Shown here in pieces: positions 43,118-56,690 of a DNA stretch of 64,000 bases (the stretch's first letter is position 1; every line of letters begins with the position of its first letter). The stretch comes from Onthophagus taurus. Its lineage: Eukaryota > Arthropoda > Insecta > Coleoptera > Scarabaeidae. Position numbers and translations under genes: made by a program. Under the pieces are notes generated by a model that worked only from the letters and a program-made list of their open reading frames with translations, did no database searches and was not told the DNA's origin. The stretch is taken from contig NC_091970.1 of NCBI RefSeq assembly GCF_036711975.1, forward strand, positions 9,431,501 through 9,495,500, in the 5' to 3' direction.

Positions 43118-46010
43118 AACGGGGTGATCGTTTTAAAATAGGTGTACATATAAGATTGTATATTACTTGTATCTGTATATTAAAGAAGAAAGATTTTTTT
43201 GGTAACTTAAAGAAAATTATATATAAATAATTTAAATGAAATTGTGAGTGAGAGCGATGTTGCAAGAAAGATAAAGTTGTTTTTGTACAGGTTAGGTTGA
43301 AATAGTGCCTCTTAAAAAAGGTGAATCAAAGATATACTAATAAAGAAAGCGTAAGTTTAAATAAAAAAGAATTAAAAAGGAATTCTAAATTTTTCTACTT
43401 TGTTTTCTTTGATAATATCTTTAAATAGTTTAATTAAAAACATAATTTGTAATAAAATTTCATTTTTTCACTTTATAATACTTTGTATAGATAATTTATT
43501 GGTTTCGGGTTAATCGTAGCGTTTAATCGTAACAACAAAATAAAACCCTCGAATCTCGTTCTTTGTAATTTGTATTTTTTTAATGTAATTTATTCTTTTT
43601 TGTTAAAAGAACAAGTATTAAAACAGAACGGATCTTGTCTATTTTTTATTGAATCGGATCAGACGATAGATGCCTTAATAACGATATAAGCTATTTATTT
43701 TTCTTTTCTTTCTTGGCACCCCAAAATCCCCCCTCAATCCGTTCCGTGTTGAGGTCTTTTTTCGAATCGCAGTTTCAAGCGTTTCGGAATTTCCGTAGTA
43801 GTAAGACTTTTATACGATGTTGATCAGATTATTTTCTTTACATATATATACATATATATATTATAATAAATTACGAATTTTGTATTAAAAAGTATTGTGT
43901 GTTATTTCGTCCTTCGGAGGGGACGTTAAGCCGTCGGTCCCGGTAACCAGTTTAGGTTATCGTCATTCTATATGGATATTAAAATAAAGATATTAATTGG
44001 TAAGTCTTCTCCAAAGCTGAGGTATTGAGATATTACATTTAGTTTTGTTTCTTATAGATTGGAAGATTGAAAAAGGACTTTTTGGATCTGCAAAAAAGGA
44101 GCAATTTTTAGATACGACTTAATTGGAAGGTAAAGCTTGTTTTTATTTCAACGCTGGGTACAATTTCCCGTCTTAAAGTTTTTTAAAGTCTTTGAGGTTT
44201 GAAAATAAGAAATTATTATTAATCAGACAGAGCAGTGGTTGTACATTGGGATGTTTCTCACAAAATCGAATGCTTTATCGCTCTGAATTCTCTAATACAC
44301 TAAATAAAACGAAAAAATTGTTTAAATTTATTAAAAAAATCAATGACGAGTAGAAACATAACCTCACTTTTCTCCTCAATCTCCTTAATACCCAAATAAT
44401 TAAAAAAAGAGGTATTGCATAGTTTTAAATTACAAATTATATAATTCATATTAAAAATTATATTTAAGTAAAGTAAATTCTTTTGTATTTTCATCAATTT
44501 TACTTAAAAATTAGAAAAAACTTACATTTTCGTATAACCTAAAAGTGTCAAAAAAGATTCTAATTTAAAACTTCTTAGAGGCCGTATTTATTGAAATTAA
44601 GGAATGACACTTATTCTAAATTAAAGTTCAAAGCTTTCTCTTTAAAATGATGTATAGTAATTGTTGGGTTGGATTGGAAAAATATTGAAAAAGAGAATGT
44701 TGAAATACAGGTATTTTTGATAGGAGAACTGATTGTATGTCGAAATCCGCCCGTAAGAGGGCATTAGCGTCTATACTGAAATAATTTAATTAAACTAACA
44801 ATTTTGTTATTAATAGTGGGAATGATAAGAGATAACAGTAACAATTATTACCAGTATTATTTTTTTAATTTTAAAAGTATAAATTCCAATTCGTGTTATA
44901 TTTTTAAATTTGCTACTAAGAATATGATGCTGTGAAATTCAAATATGGCGGCATTATTTGACAGGTGTAATTGCATCTGAGGAATTCTCAACCAGTCGGA
45001 ACGTTAATTGGAGCCACATATTGGCTTCAAACAGTTTCCAAACAATTATTCTGTTGTTGGAGCTTTTATATATAATTATAAGCTCAATCCAACCTGTATT
45101 CCAGTGGTTCAGTTCTTAGCTGAATAATTTCAAAATATCTCCAACAGATGGCGCCACATGCGTTTAATTTTTAGTACGAAATCCGAATTTTAAGTACGAA
45201 ATTATTAATCAGACAGAGTGGTGGTTGTTTATTGAGTTATTTCTCACACAATCGAATACGTTATTACTCAGAATTCTTTAATACACTAAAAATAACGTAA
45301 ATTTGTTTAAATTAGTTTATTAAAAAAATCAATGACAGGTATAGGTGAGGATTATTTGAGATGGTGAAAACACGAGTTTATGTACGTTTTCATAATGTTA
45401 AAAAAATAACAGAGTTTATATCTTTTTATAAGATTTCTAACAGTAAATATTAAGTCAAATAAAAATTTCGTTCTCCTCCACATAGATGGAGCTAATTCAA
45501 TTCGAAGTTACCATAGTAACGCGATTTATTTTTAAACATGGCGTAACGCGGGTGCATTTTTATTTCTTTCGAATTCGTCTATTTATGGATTATGATGGAT
45601 TACCCCACCTTTTCCAATCTAAACGTTATCGACACCACTTCGCAACGAAATTCGACCTATTTCCGAATAAAAGTTCTATTTTTATAACCACCACCACCAA
45701 AAAAAAAAAAAAAGTAATCGATCTACATTACTACCTTAATGGATTTTGTAACTTAAAAAGTTTTACGGAAGAAATCTAAAACGATAAGATAATTGGGAAC
45801 CGTAAAAAGTAAATATGAAGAAAAACGTATACATACAGAAGTTTTAAACTGTTTGATTAACATCGGTTGGTGTGGTTCGATGTGGTTCAGTCGAGCGGCA
45901 AACGTCGTGAGGAGCGCGTAACATAACCTAAAAGTGTTCGCGGACTAGTTTTTACCTAAATAATAGTGAATTTCGTGGAATCGAAACGTTTCCTGTATGA
46001 AGTAGGTGAA
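43118..46010. other. Intergenic: zinc-finger 3' UTR to myosin promoter
   Basis: Contains the 3' UTR of zinc-finger gene 2 and the myosin 5' UTR near 45880-46010. A diverged 130-bp duplicate is present: ATCAGACAGAG.-GTGGTTGT, TTTCTCACA and AATCGAAT at about 44220-44350 and 45205-45335. The open frame at 45486-45779 has no recognisable domain and is interrupted by a CCACCACCACC and A-run region. No gene is supported. Confidence 0.45.
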
Positions 46011-49000
46011 ATGGCAACGACTAAAGAAGTAGGTGTCGGCGATTTCGTCCTTTTGGACAAAATCGACATCGACAATTTCATGAAAAACTTGGAACAGAGG
46101 TGAGTGTTGTTTTATACACCTTATTTACATTTGTCGACTCTCTTTTGTATACGTTTCCATGCAACAGGTATCTTTTTGTTTGTAAACAATCATAATAAGC
46201 ACTTTTTTGTTCTTTTGTCTTTACAAAGAATAATTTAATTTTACTTTTTTATAAAAGAACGAATTGTTGAATCATTTTCAAATGTGTGAATCATCTTTTT
46301 CGCGTTACAATTATGTGTAGCTCTCTAAAAATCCTTGGCGTCCTTTACATTCTTTTAATTGTTAATTAATTATACGATTTTTTTAGGTTATCGATTAATT
46401 AATATTAAAACGTTATATAAACCGTTGTTTTTATCACTCACACAATTTTCTACTTAATTTCGATGATCCAGATAAGATTAAAGATATAAATATCAGAAAA
46501 AACTGTTGAAGTTAATATCAAATACACAGAAATTAAATTTGTTGATTACCTCAAAAAGAATCAGATAACAAACAGCTAAGTTATTGATTAACGAGGCACC
46601 TGGTTAAATTTTATGTTTTTCTCATTCAAACTTAGACAGACACAAATCCATCAAATTTATAGCCTTTGCGCATTTTATCCTCGAAATGATTCATGATGAC
46701 ATTTCTTCTTTTTTAATATTGATTTTTGTTAATCTTTTATCTGTGTAATATTTAAACTGACGTAATAAGCAACCGCGAGATTAGTTTAAAAGGAAACCGG
46801 ATGTGATTTAACGCGTGTTGAAATTCTTTTTGTCTATCTCTGTTTTTTTTTTCTTTTGTAACGTTCTTTATTTATTTATTAACTGTTTTATTTCTTATTT
46901 TATTTGATATTGGTTATGATGTTTTTGTAAACATAACCTAAAATCGTAAAATGACGTTCATTATTAAAAAAGAAATGATTTCCTGCAATACCGGCCACCC
47001 TAAAAGTCCGACTAATCACTATATTGACGTTTACCAAAATGTCAAATATTTGAGTTTGAATGAATATCGATCAAATATTTGCATTATAGTAATTACCGAG
47101 AATCGGGGAGTTTACACAAGGTAAAACCCTGAACTTTTTATTTGGAACATTATTTATTTGAAAAAATTAATATTAAAAATATTCAAACGTTTGGGGTACG
47201 TTCGAATATAATTAATTATGAGTATAATTGATTACTTCAACATTATTTTATTCGCTTTTTAACTTTTCAAGGTAAGTGAATACACAAAAACACATTTTAT
47301 GTTAATATTTAAACAAATTTAAGCCATATTTAAATTTTTTAATCCAAATTTGTGTTTAAATCGGACCAAATCAGTGTAAGATGTCATTTAGGTTAACATA
47401 ACCTTTAAACAAACTTTTTTTGAACTGTCAAAATGTAAGCTACAATGTACGCTTTATGAGTTACTTGGAAGGTAAGAATTTAAGTGCTGGTTAACCTTCA
47501 AAAAAACAAAGTAAATAAGAAAAGAATAATAAAATCGAAATGGTATTACATCCCATTATGTCTACCTTTTTTAACTACCGGAAACCATAAATTTGCTTCG
47601 CCTCTTCTTGATTATTTATTTATTTATTTTTATACTTTTTCCGTATCATAAAATAAAGAATGTTAATTAACTTCAAGACTTTAAAATAACTTTAATTACG
47701 TATTAACAAGAAAAGGTTTAATTCAATTTTTAACTCGAGCGAAAATAGGTCATAATAAAGTTGTCCTTTACGGCAACGGAATATTTATTTAAAAAACAAC
47801 ACCCAACACGTCGTCAACGCTCAACACAGACAGAAACACCGATGAAGAGGAGTGTGACATCACTCTGCATACCATATGTAAAGTGACTCATAAAAAAAAC
47901 ACCTCTATGTAATTAAAAATCACCTACACAGTATTAAAAGAATTCTTATTTTCTCTTTTGCACTGTTATAGATGCAAAGATAATGAGTAACAATGGAAGT
48001 TTGAGGTGAAAGTGGTCGAAAACGTGATTTTGTTTGAAAGACGTTTTAAATCGATGAAAGTAAAAGTCGCAAACTCGCACATGTCCCTACTATTATTAAA
48101 GATTTGTTTGTTTTTGTACTGGATCCGATTCTGTTCTTGTTGGTTTACATTTCTATTCAGAAATGATCTAAACTTCAATGAACTTTAATTTTCTTTTGTG
48201 TATTATTTTATTAATTCGTATCTAATTTTTCAGATTTAAACACAATTACATTTACACTTACATCGGGGAAGTATGCGTTTCAGTAAACCCTTACAAACTC
48301 CTCAACATCTACGATTTATCCTACATCAACAAATACAAAGGTAAATAAATTGCTTTTATTATATTTTTGACGATTTTAATTTTTGTTATTGTAGGAAGGG
48401 AATTATTCGAAAATCCACCCCATATTTATGCAATAGCTGACGCTTCTTATAAAGTTATGAGACAACAAGGTCGCGATACTTGCATAGTTATCAGCGGTGA
48501 ATCGGGTTCCGGAAAAACCGAGGCTTCTAAAATTATCATGAAGTATATAGCCGCTGTTACAAATCAAGGTAATTTATTTATTTTGATTCATTTTAATTCT
48601 TTTTTTCTGAAAACGGCTTAAATTTCAATTAGAAACATTGTGACGTTTAAACGTCAAATTGACGTTTCTTGATTTAACGTTTCAAAAATTTATTTTTAAA
48701 TTTAAAACGATTTCAGAGAAAATAAAGTTTAAATAAAGTTAAAATTAATTATAATTTGTTGATTTCATTTATTTGAATAGATTTAGACCTATATCAATAT
48801 GGTTCTGGAATTTACAAAAGAAGTGCAGGTAACTTTAAAAAAATAAAATTACTGCACGGTTTTTGTGGTGACAACTAACTAAAATATTAACGATTTGGTT
48901 GAAGGTTTCTAACTGATTCTAATCTTTTGCATGAAATTAAAACGATTTTTTATTTATTACGTACAGTTAATTTCACATAAAATGCAATATACAAAAAGGA

Positions 49001-52000
49001 ACGCAGTGTCTATTATAGCTAGGGCACGGAACTTTTGTAACAAAACAATACGATTTCCCCCCTCCACTCGTTCTCAGCAGAAAATTTCATACGAAAGTTG
49101 TTCTAAATTAAATTCTAAAACGATTTTCTCAAAAACAACTTATAAGTATCATTTACAACTGCTTCGGGCATTGAAATAACATTTAATGACTGTTATCAGT
49201 TTTGCGCATTCTTTCGTCCATGGTACACAATATTACAGAAGTGACTAAGACAATGTTCGGAAAATGTTTTAATTGTTTTTCTCTGCTAAAATTACAATTA
49301 ATGTTAATGTATTGTACATCATTGGGTTCAGAAAAAAAAAACTCTATACATACTCTGTACAGGTGTCCCAATTTCGATGTCCACATAGGCTATCTCCGAA
49401 ACTAAAAGAGATAGAAAAAAAGTAGCTTACCTGTCATGATCTCGTTTTTCGAGAAAATGCTAATGCCGAAAACTCCGAACAGCTATCGTCTTTTGTTTTC
49501 GCCCTATCGGCAAAAACTGAAAATTTTGCGAAAACGACAATAGCGAATATCTCACTTATTATCAAAGATGGAGTATTATAAATAAAACATTATATGGGCA
49601 ACTTTTTACGAAGAATTCAGTGGCGTAGGTAGAATTTTTTTCCCATCTTTTATTTTCGAGATTTGAGACATAACTTTATTTTTTTAAATGGAAACCATAG
49701 TTGGGTATGACCTAAAATAATTTGTTATTTTCTTCTGATAACAAATATATATAGTTTGTGGGGTATATTTCTTATAGTTATTGAATAATTAACAAAAATT
49801 CATTTTGTTCTATCTAAAACTAATGGTTGTATTTAAAAGTTAATGTTGCTATGGTGATAACCATACATACTATGATGGAACTTAATGTATCAATTTTTTT
49901 TGTTCTTTCTAAAACTATTGTATGTATTTAAAACTTAATGTTGTTATGGTGATAACAATGTCACGATGGAAAACATTGGGTACGTTCAGCAGGTGTCAAC
50001 AGTTGAATTAAATCAGTCAGCTAGTTGTATGAGCTTTAATACAGCGGAACGAAATCGGCTGAACAAGCAATTGAGAATTAGCAGTTCAGCATAACCTAAA
50101 ACTATGGCCAACAATAATATTTTTGAAAATTTTGTGTTATTACAAGAGATAATGGATGATGATGTTGATTTTAAGGCTCATTTCATTTTATACAGTTCTG
50201 CCAGTTTTCAAAATTAAAGGGGAGAAACAAAAAATATTAATCATAACCTAGAATTTCACAACCGCTGACAAACTAAGCGCAGATTACTTACGCTGAGATA
50301 TTTACTAAACTGCTGCGTAACAGCGCTGACTTAGCATATCGTTCAGCCGCGACTGCTAATATAGCAACTTAACAGTTGACACCGGCTGAACGTGCCCATT
50401 GTTTCCAATTATTGCCAAAGTTTGTAGTAGTATTTAAAAATTCACTGACAACTCTGGCATTATGTGCTGGTGCTCCGTCATATTGAAAATATATCATTTG
50501 AGACTTATTTAATGGCAAATTGTCGACCAAAAGCACAATGTGCTGCCTTGATATATTGAGGTATTACCTGAGTTTAAGTTTTTATGGTAGATACTATATG
50601 CCAACATTCTATTATCTAAAAGGGCACACCATACATTGAACCTCAACCTTCTTTGAACACTCAGAGACTTCATTGGTCCAGATGACATTTTGAACAAACA
50701 GCAGATTATTTAATTTTTCTAAATATCATCTACAAAATTCTAATCTTAGATTGACATCTCCTGCACGTAAATAATGAGTTAGGCCCGCTTTGTATGGTTT
50801 ATACATATTTTTCTTTCATATTCGGAAGCAGCGGTTTTTGGGTCAGACGTCTTGTTCAATTTCTCTGCAAGATGTTGATGGATTTATCGCAAGTGAAGCC
50901 AACACATTGACTTCATCCTCTTGCAGGCCATTTTGGTATGTTTTTGCACGTGGTTTGGGGATGGACCAAAAATCTATTAAATTTTCTGCTAACCGGCTGA
51001 AGGTTCTTATGTGCGGTTGTCTTCTTTCCGAATACCTTGTGAAATATAATTCCGCGGCTAACGTCGCATTCTTATCTGATAACATATAGCATTCCATCAT
51101 GTTACATTTTCATAATTTTCGAAGTCCATTGTAAAGTTTTATTTAGTTTTGTTATACTTTGACACCTAACATGCTGGTGCATCATACCAGCTCATAATGC
51201 CAGAGTTGTTATCGAATTTTTAAATACAAACTTTGGCAATTATTTGATACATTATGTTCCATCATAGTATGTATGGTTATCACCATAGCAACATTAACTT
51301 TTAAATACATACATTATGTTTAGATAGAAAAAACATGAATTTTTGTTAATTATTCAATAACTATAAGAAATATGCCCCACAAACTATATATATTTGTTAT
51401 CAGAAGAAAATAACAAATTATTTTAGGTCATAGCCAACTATGGTTTCCATTTAAAAAAATAAAGTTACGTCAAAAATCTCGAAAATAAAAAATGGGAAAA
51501 ATATTCTACCTACGCCACTGAATTCTTCGTAAAAAGTTGCCCATATAATGTTTTATTTATAATACTCCATCTTTGATGATAAGTGAGATATTCGCGATTG
51601 TCGTTTTCGCATAATTTTCAGTTTTTGCCGATAGGACGAAAACAAAAGACGATAGCTGTTCGGAGTTTTCGGCATTAGCATTTTCTCGAAAAACGAGATC
51701 ATGACATGTAAGCTACTTTTTTTGTATCTCTTTTAGTTTCGGAGATAGCCTATGCGGACATCGAAATTGGGACACCCTGTACAATAACGTGTAGAAAAAC
51801 ATACCGAGCAGTTTGAAAATCAAAAGTTGATAATCGCTTGAAATTAAAGATGGTTTTGGAAAAAATCTATTTGTAGCATGCATCATAGTATTCATCAAAC
51901 CATTTCATTTGTTACCTCACTCATGAAAATCGGACTGTAAATGACAGAGTTACAGCTTGGGGCGTTTTTTGTGTGACACCTGTATATAAAATTTTTTTGA

Positions 52001-55000
52001 GGTTATGTTGTTAATTATTGATCAAATCAAAAAATTTTATTAACAATATTTGTTTAGAATTACTTCAGGAACAGTGTTTGTTAATATAATTTTTTGCTAA
52101 CTTGAAATTTTAATTTCCCTCTGAATAGTATGCTATCAAAATTAATTATCTCAATAATTATTGTTTCTATCAAAAAATGTTTTAAATAAAATTTGTTTCA
52201 ATTTCGATTTTGAATCAATTATCTTAATAAAAAAATTTTACATTTCTATTAATTAAGCATCCAAGTGTAATTATGTATAAAAACGGAAAAATTATTATTT
52301 TCAGGTTATCTCCTTAATTATTGATTAAATCAAAAAATGTTGTTAACAATATTTGTTAAGAATTGTTTCAGGAACAGTGTTTGTTAAAACAATTTTTTTC
52401 TAACTTGAAATTTTAATTTCCCACTGAACAGTATGGTACAAAAATTAATATTTTTGAGGTTATATCCTTATTGTTGATTTAATCAAAAAATGTTGTTAAC
52501 AAAATTTGTTTAGAATTACTTCAGGAACAGTGTTTGTTAATACAATTTTTTGCTAACTTGAAATTTTAATTTCCCTCTGAATAGTATGCTATCAGAATTA
52601 ATTATCTCGATAATTATTGTTTTTATCAAAAAATGTTTTAAATAAAATTTGTTTCAATTTCGATTTTGAATCAATTATCTTAATAAAAAAATTTTACATT
52701 TCTATTAATTAAGCATCCAAGTGTAATTATGTATAAAAACGGAAAAATTATTATTTTGAGGTTATCTCCTTAATTATTGATTAAATCAAAAAATTTTTTT
52801 AACAATGTTTGTTAAGAATTGCTTCAGGAACAGTGTTTGTTAAAACAATTTTTTTCTAACTTGAAATTTTAATTTCCCTCTGAATAGTATGCTATCAAAA
52901 TTAATTATCTCGATAATTATTGTTTTTATCAAAAAATGTTTTAAGTAAAATTTGTTTCAATTTCGATTTTGAATCAACTATCTTAATACAAAATTTTTAC
53001 ATTTCTATTAATTAAGCATCCAAGGGTAATTAAGTATAAAAACGGAAAAATTATTATTTTGAGGTTATCTCCTTAATTATTGATTTAATCAAAAAATGTT
53101 GTTAACAAAATTTGTTTAAAATTACTTCACTAATAGTGTTTCTTAATACAATTTTTTGCTAACTTGAAATTTTAATTTCCCTCTGAATAGTATGCTATCA
53201 AAATTAATTATCTCGATAATTATTGTTTCTATCAAAAAATTTTTTAAATAAAATTTGTTTCAATTTCGATTTTGAATCAATTATCTTAATAAAAAAATTT
53301 TACATTTCTATTAATTAAGCATCCAAGTGTAATTAAGTATAAAAACGGAAAATTTATTATTTTGAGGTTATCTCCTTAATTATTGATTAAATCAAAAAAT
53401 TTTGTTAACAATGTTTGTTAAGAATTGCTTCAGGAACAATTTTTGTTAACACAATTTTTTTCTAACTTGAAATTTTAATTTCCCACTGAACAGTATGGTG
53501 TTCTTTTAATCAGAACGAGTGGAGGGGGGGAATCGTATCGTTTTGTTACAAAAGTTCCGTGCCCTAATTATAGCTCAATAAAAATATAGCAACAACAATC
53601 TAAATCTCAACAATTTAATGCTGAATAACAAATAAAACTAGACTAACACTAGAACTAGAAACATTCGTTGCATATTTTTATTGCACTAAAACCAGACCTA
53701 GAACTAGAATCATTCGGGTTTAGTCGTGCGTCTCTTAAGACCTTTTCCAAGCAAAACTTTTCCTTTGCAAAACTACCCCAGGGTTGCATTTTATGTGGGA
53801 CAGTGCAAGTACGTAGTAGTTTTGTAACAATGGTTACTACATTCATGTATTGCGAGTTATATGAAGTTGCCGGTATAACTAATTATATTTTGTAAAATAG
53901 GTGGTCAAAAAGAAATTGAGCGGGTTAAAAACGTCCTAATACAATCGAACGCCGTTTTAGAAGCATTCGGAAACGCAAAAACTAACAGAAACGATAACTC
54001 ATCCCGTTTCGGAAAATACATGGACATCCACTTCGATTTTAAAGGAGACCCTATCGGGGGACACATCAACAAATATTTATTAGAAAAAAGTCGCGTTATT
54101 TACCAACAAAACGGCGAAAGAAATTTCCATTGCTTTTATCAGGTTAATATAACAACTTATTTATCTATAACAAAAATTTATTAATTTTGTAATCACTTTA
54201 GTTATTATTCGGAGCCCCGGAAGAGCAAATAAAAAAGCTCCATCTAACGAGGAAAGCTGAAAACTACCACTATCTCCGTCAAGGAAATTGTTCCATCGTA
54301 AATACAGTCGATGATAAACGCGATTATAAAGACGTAATGTCATCATTAAGTACCCTTCAATTCTCGAAAGATGATATCGACACACTTTGGAGAGTAGTCG
54401 CCGCCGTTTTACACCTGGGCGATATCGAGTTTAAAACGGATGACGATAAAATACAATTAAAAGACACCAAAGAATCGAAAGAAGTCGCGAATTTACTCAA
54501 AGTTCCTCACGATGAGCTCACAAAAGCCCTTTGCGAGCGGGTTATCGCCGCGCATGGGGATATTATGAGGAAAGAACACACTCAAACGGAAGCTTTTTAT
54601 GGTCGAGATGCGCTTGGAAAGGCGGTTTATGACCGATTGTTTACCTGGATAGTTGGGAAGATTAATTCGGCGATTTCCGTTGATGATAATAATATAAGTA
54701 AACACTATCGGAGTAGTTTAATTGGAGTTTTAGATATTTACGGGTTTGAAATTTTTGATAATAACAGTTTTGAGCAATTTTGTATTAATTATTGCAACGA
54801 AAAGCTCCAACAATTATTTATCGAGTTAGTTCTTAAGCAAGAACAAGAAGAATATAACCGAGAGGGAATCGCTTGGCAAAACATCGAATACTTCAACAAC
54901 CAAATTATTTGCGATTTAGTCGAAGCCCCTCACAAAGGGGTCATTGCGATTTTAGACGAGGCTTGTTTAAACGTCGGGAAAATAACCGATGAAATGTTGT

Positions 55001-56690
55001 TAGAGGCGATGGATAATAAGTTAAAAAATCACCATCATTACACTTCCCGCCAAATAAAACCCTCCGATAAAGAGTTGCGCCACAAAATCGATTTCCGAAT
55101 CACCCACTACGCTGGAGATGTGGCTTATTGCATTCACGGATTTTTAGATAAAAATAAAGATAGTTTATTCCAAGATTTTAAGCGATTATTGTTTCATTCT
55201 AGCGATAAAAACATATCGGAAATGTGGCCAGAAGGCGCGCAACATATCTCTCAAACAACGAAACGCCCCGTAACCGCTGGGACATCATTTAAAAACTCAA
55301 TGGCTGCTTTAGTACTAAACCTACAAAGTAAAGAGCCCCATTATATCCGTTGCATCAAACCCAACGAAATTAAATCCCCCATTACTTTCGACGAACAACG
55401 AGTTCGCCACCAAGTAAGTTATTTGGGGTTAGTTGAAAACGTTAGAGTTAGAAGAGCCGGATTTGCTTATAGACAACGTTACGATCGCTTCATAAAACGT
55501 TACAAAATGATTTCGCAATACACTTGGCCTAACTTCCGCAATGGCTCAGATCGAGATGGAACCCGAGTGATTATGGACGAATTAAAATTTAGCGACGACG
55601 TTAAATACGGTCATACAAAAGTATTTATTCGCTCACCGAAAACTTTATTTGCCTTAGAACAACGCCGGAACGACTTAATCCCGTCGATTGTGACGTTAAT
55701 TCAAAAAACGTGGAGAGGTTACGTTGCCCGCGAACAATACAAACGATTAAAAGCCGCTTACAAAATAATAACGATTTATCGATTCTACAAATTGAGAAAT
55801 TATTTGGACGCCTTACAATCGAAATTTAAGAACGCCAAAAATATGAGAGATTACGGAAAAAGTATTAAATGGCCCGCTCCGCCTTTACCGTTGAAAAACA
55901 CTGTTGGAATTCTCCGAGGCGCGTACAGGCGATGGAGAGCTTACATGATTTTGAGTAAAATCCCCAAATCGGAATGGCCCCAGTTAAAATTAAAAATCGC
56001 GGCCGCTTCCGTTTTTAGAAATAAACGACCCCATTTCGGGTTATCCCGGAAGTGGGAGGGAAATTATTTGAGTATTCACAGCGAAAACGTCGCTTACACA
56101 CTTTTTAACGAAAGCGTTAATAATTTAAAGAACACCCAACATTTTAAATCGGTGTTATTCTCTTCCTTTATCACCAAATTTAATCGATTTAATAAAGTGG
56201 CGGAGCGAGTGCTTTTGGTGACTGAAAACGCAATTTTTAAATTGGATACCATGAAATACAAGAATATGAAAGAGGGGATTGATGTAACGGCGATTACTGG
56301 ATTAAGTGTTTCACCAGGACAAGATCAGTTAATCATAATCCATTCTGGAAGTAATGATTTGGTGATTTCGTTGCATACAGTTACTAATGAGGATAGAATA
56401 GGGGAATTAGTCGGTGTTTTATGCAATCGTTATTTTGAGTAAGTAAAATTTGTTAAGAATTATTAAGATTAATTATTTAATTAATTTTTAGATTGAAAAA
56501 AACTGATTTACCGGTGACGGTTAATAAAGTTTTAAGCTGTACTTTGGGGAATAAACGACGACAAATCGCAATTCAGGTTCAATCCGACGTGGAAAAAGCT
56601 ACGTTCAGGAAAAGCGGTTCTGATATAGCATATTTACTGCCATCAAGTTACGCCGTTATGGAGAATGGCAACAGTCAATTCAAAAATTAG
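46011..56690 (+). CDS. Myo31DF: Class I unconventional myosin, Myo1D / Myo31DF type
   Basis: This single-headed, membrane-binding actin motor sets left-right organ chirality in flies. Exons are 46011-46099, 48234-48340, 48395-48568, [48781-48828], 53901-54142, 54202-56438 and 56492-56690. Phases fit, for 1015 residues (1031 with the bracketed exon; human MYO1D 1006). The motor has [21 protein letters not shown]-loop GESGSGKT (residues 100-107), switch [20 protein letters not shown] and switch [18 protein letters not shown]. It also has the VRCIKPNE-like [13 protein letters not shown]. Two IQ motifs follow ([32 protein letters not shown]). The basic TH1 tail has KWPAPPLPL and a PH-like ...[15 protein letters not shown]. 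It is all consistent with an intact protein. Confidence 0.95.
46100..48233 (+). other. Myo31DF: Myosin intron 1, no gene seen
   Basis: 2.1 kb of AT-rich intron between exons 1 and 2. It has several AACATAACCT words and one long palindrome-free AT stretch. The short frames near 48000-48190 have no recognisable content. Confidence 0.5.
48781..48828 (+). other. Myo31DF: 48-nt cassette exon, predicted loop-1 insert of the myosin
   Basis: It is flanked by AATAG and GTAACT, and it fits the phase of both neighbours (preceding exon ends CAA G, next begins GT GGT). Inclusion adds [16 protein letters not shown] between AAVTNQ (residue 123) and [11 protein letters not shown]. Skipping keeps the frame. 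In myosins this junction is the surface loop 1 near the nucleotide pocket, where alternative inserts alter ADP release. The human MYO1D I remember has no insert here. Confidence 0.6.
49978..50397. mobile_element. Harbinger-like MITE, 420 bp
   Basis: The ends GGGTACGTTCAGCAGGTGTC and GACACCGGCTGAACGTGCCC pair with few mismatches. ATT flanks both sides (49975-49977 and 50398-50400), a 3-bp duplication typical in size of PIF/Harbinger. A short frame at 50104 reads [20 protein letters not shown], reminiscent of the start of a Harbinger transposase. It lies inside the 49360-51779 element. Confidence 0.65.
50400..51110 (-). pseudogene. Tc1/mariner (DUF4817-type) transposase, broken
   Basis: Minus-strand frames give an N-terminal piece ([55 protein letters not shown]). 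Next comes a central piece with [20 protein letters not shown], then [15 protein letters not shown] with the second catalytic D. The pieces are in different frames. A similar DUF4817 start is seen in the deletion derivative at 7780-8040. Broken and not autonomous. Confidence 0.7.
51980..53500. repeat. Internal tandem array of the AGGGCAC element, alternating 300/150 bp
   Basis: CAGGAACAGTGTTTGTTAA recurs near 52068, 52369, 52521 and 52823, with diverged versions further on. Spacing alternates about 300 and 150 bp. Words shared by all copies include TTGCTAACTTGAAATTTTAA, ATTTCCCTCTGAATAGTATG, TTTCAATTTCGATTTTGAA and AGCATCCAAGTGTAATTA. The short half lacks the middle segment. Confidence 0.88.
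53576..53895 (+). other. Short repeat-like block before myosin exon 4
   Basis: CTAGAACTAGAA.CATTCG occurs twice (near 53650 and 53700), with ACTAGACTAACACTAGAACT and a GTCGTGCGTCTCTTAAGACC stretch. I suspect a dispersed insect repeat but could not find its ends. The open frame at 53668-53895 is probably fortuitous. Confidence 0.4.

Larger units (their letters stand above)
49360..51779. mobile_element. Mariner-type palindromic element with transposase remnant
   Basis: The ends CAGGTGTCCCAATTTCGATG and CATCGAAATTGGGACACCCTG are near-perfect inverse complements, with TA on each side (49358-49359 and 51780-51781). The inverted arms are about 500 bp and the loop is about 1.4 kb. The loop holds minus-strand pieces of a Tc1/mariner transposase and one Harbinger-like insertion. 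It is about 1 kb longer than the loop-less relative at 5790-7166. Confidence 0.85.
49021..53566. mobile_element. AGGGCAC-ended repeat element with nested insertions
   Basis: The left end AGGGCACGGAACTTTTGTAA is matched by its inverse complement at 53566. Homology runs about 50 bp inward (AACGAGTGGAGGGGGGG). The direct repeat ATTATAGCT stands on both sides (49012-49020 and 53567-53575, with one extra A at the right). The interior is a tandem array (51980-53500), interrupted by the mariner-type element. No transposase of its own. A second copy begins at 61926. The superfamily is unclear: a 9-bp duplication would fit MULE/Foldback. Confidence 0.75.

Noticed and set aside
45486-45779. 97-residue frame upstream of the myosin gene
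   Set aside because: No domain or homologue recognised, contains a homopolymer A run, and lies in probable regulatory DNA.
49202-49405. 67-residue frame across the mariner-type element start
   Set aside because: Crosses the element boundary, so it is a chance frame.
53668-53895. 75-residue frame just before myosin exon 4
   Set aside because: Lies in an intron repeat and stops at the splice acceptor; no conserved content.
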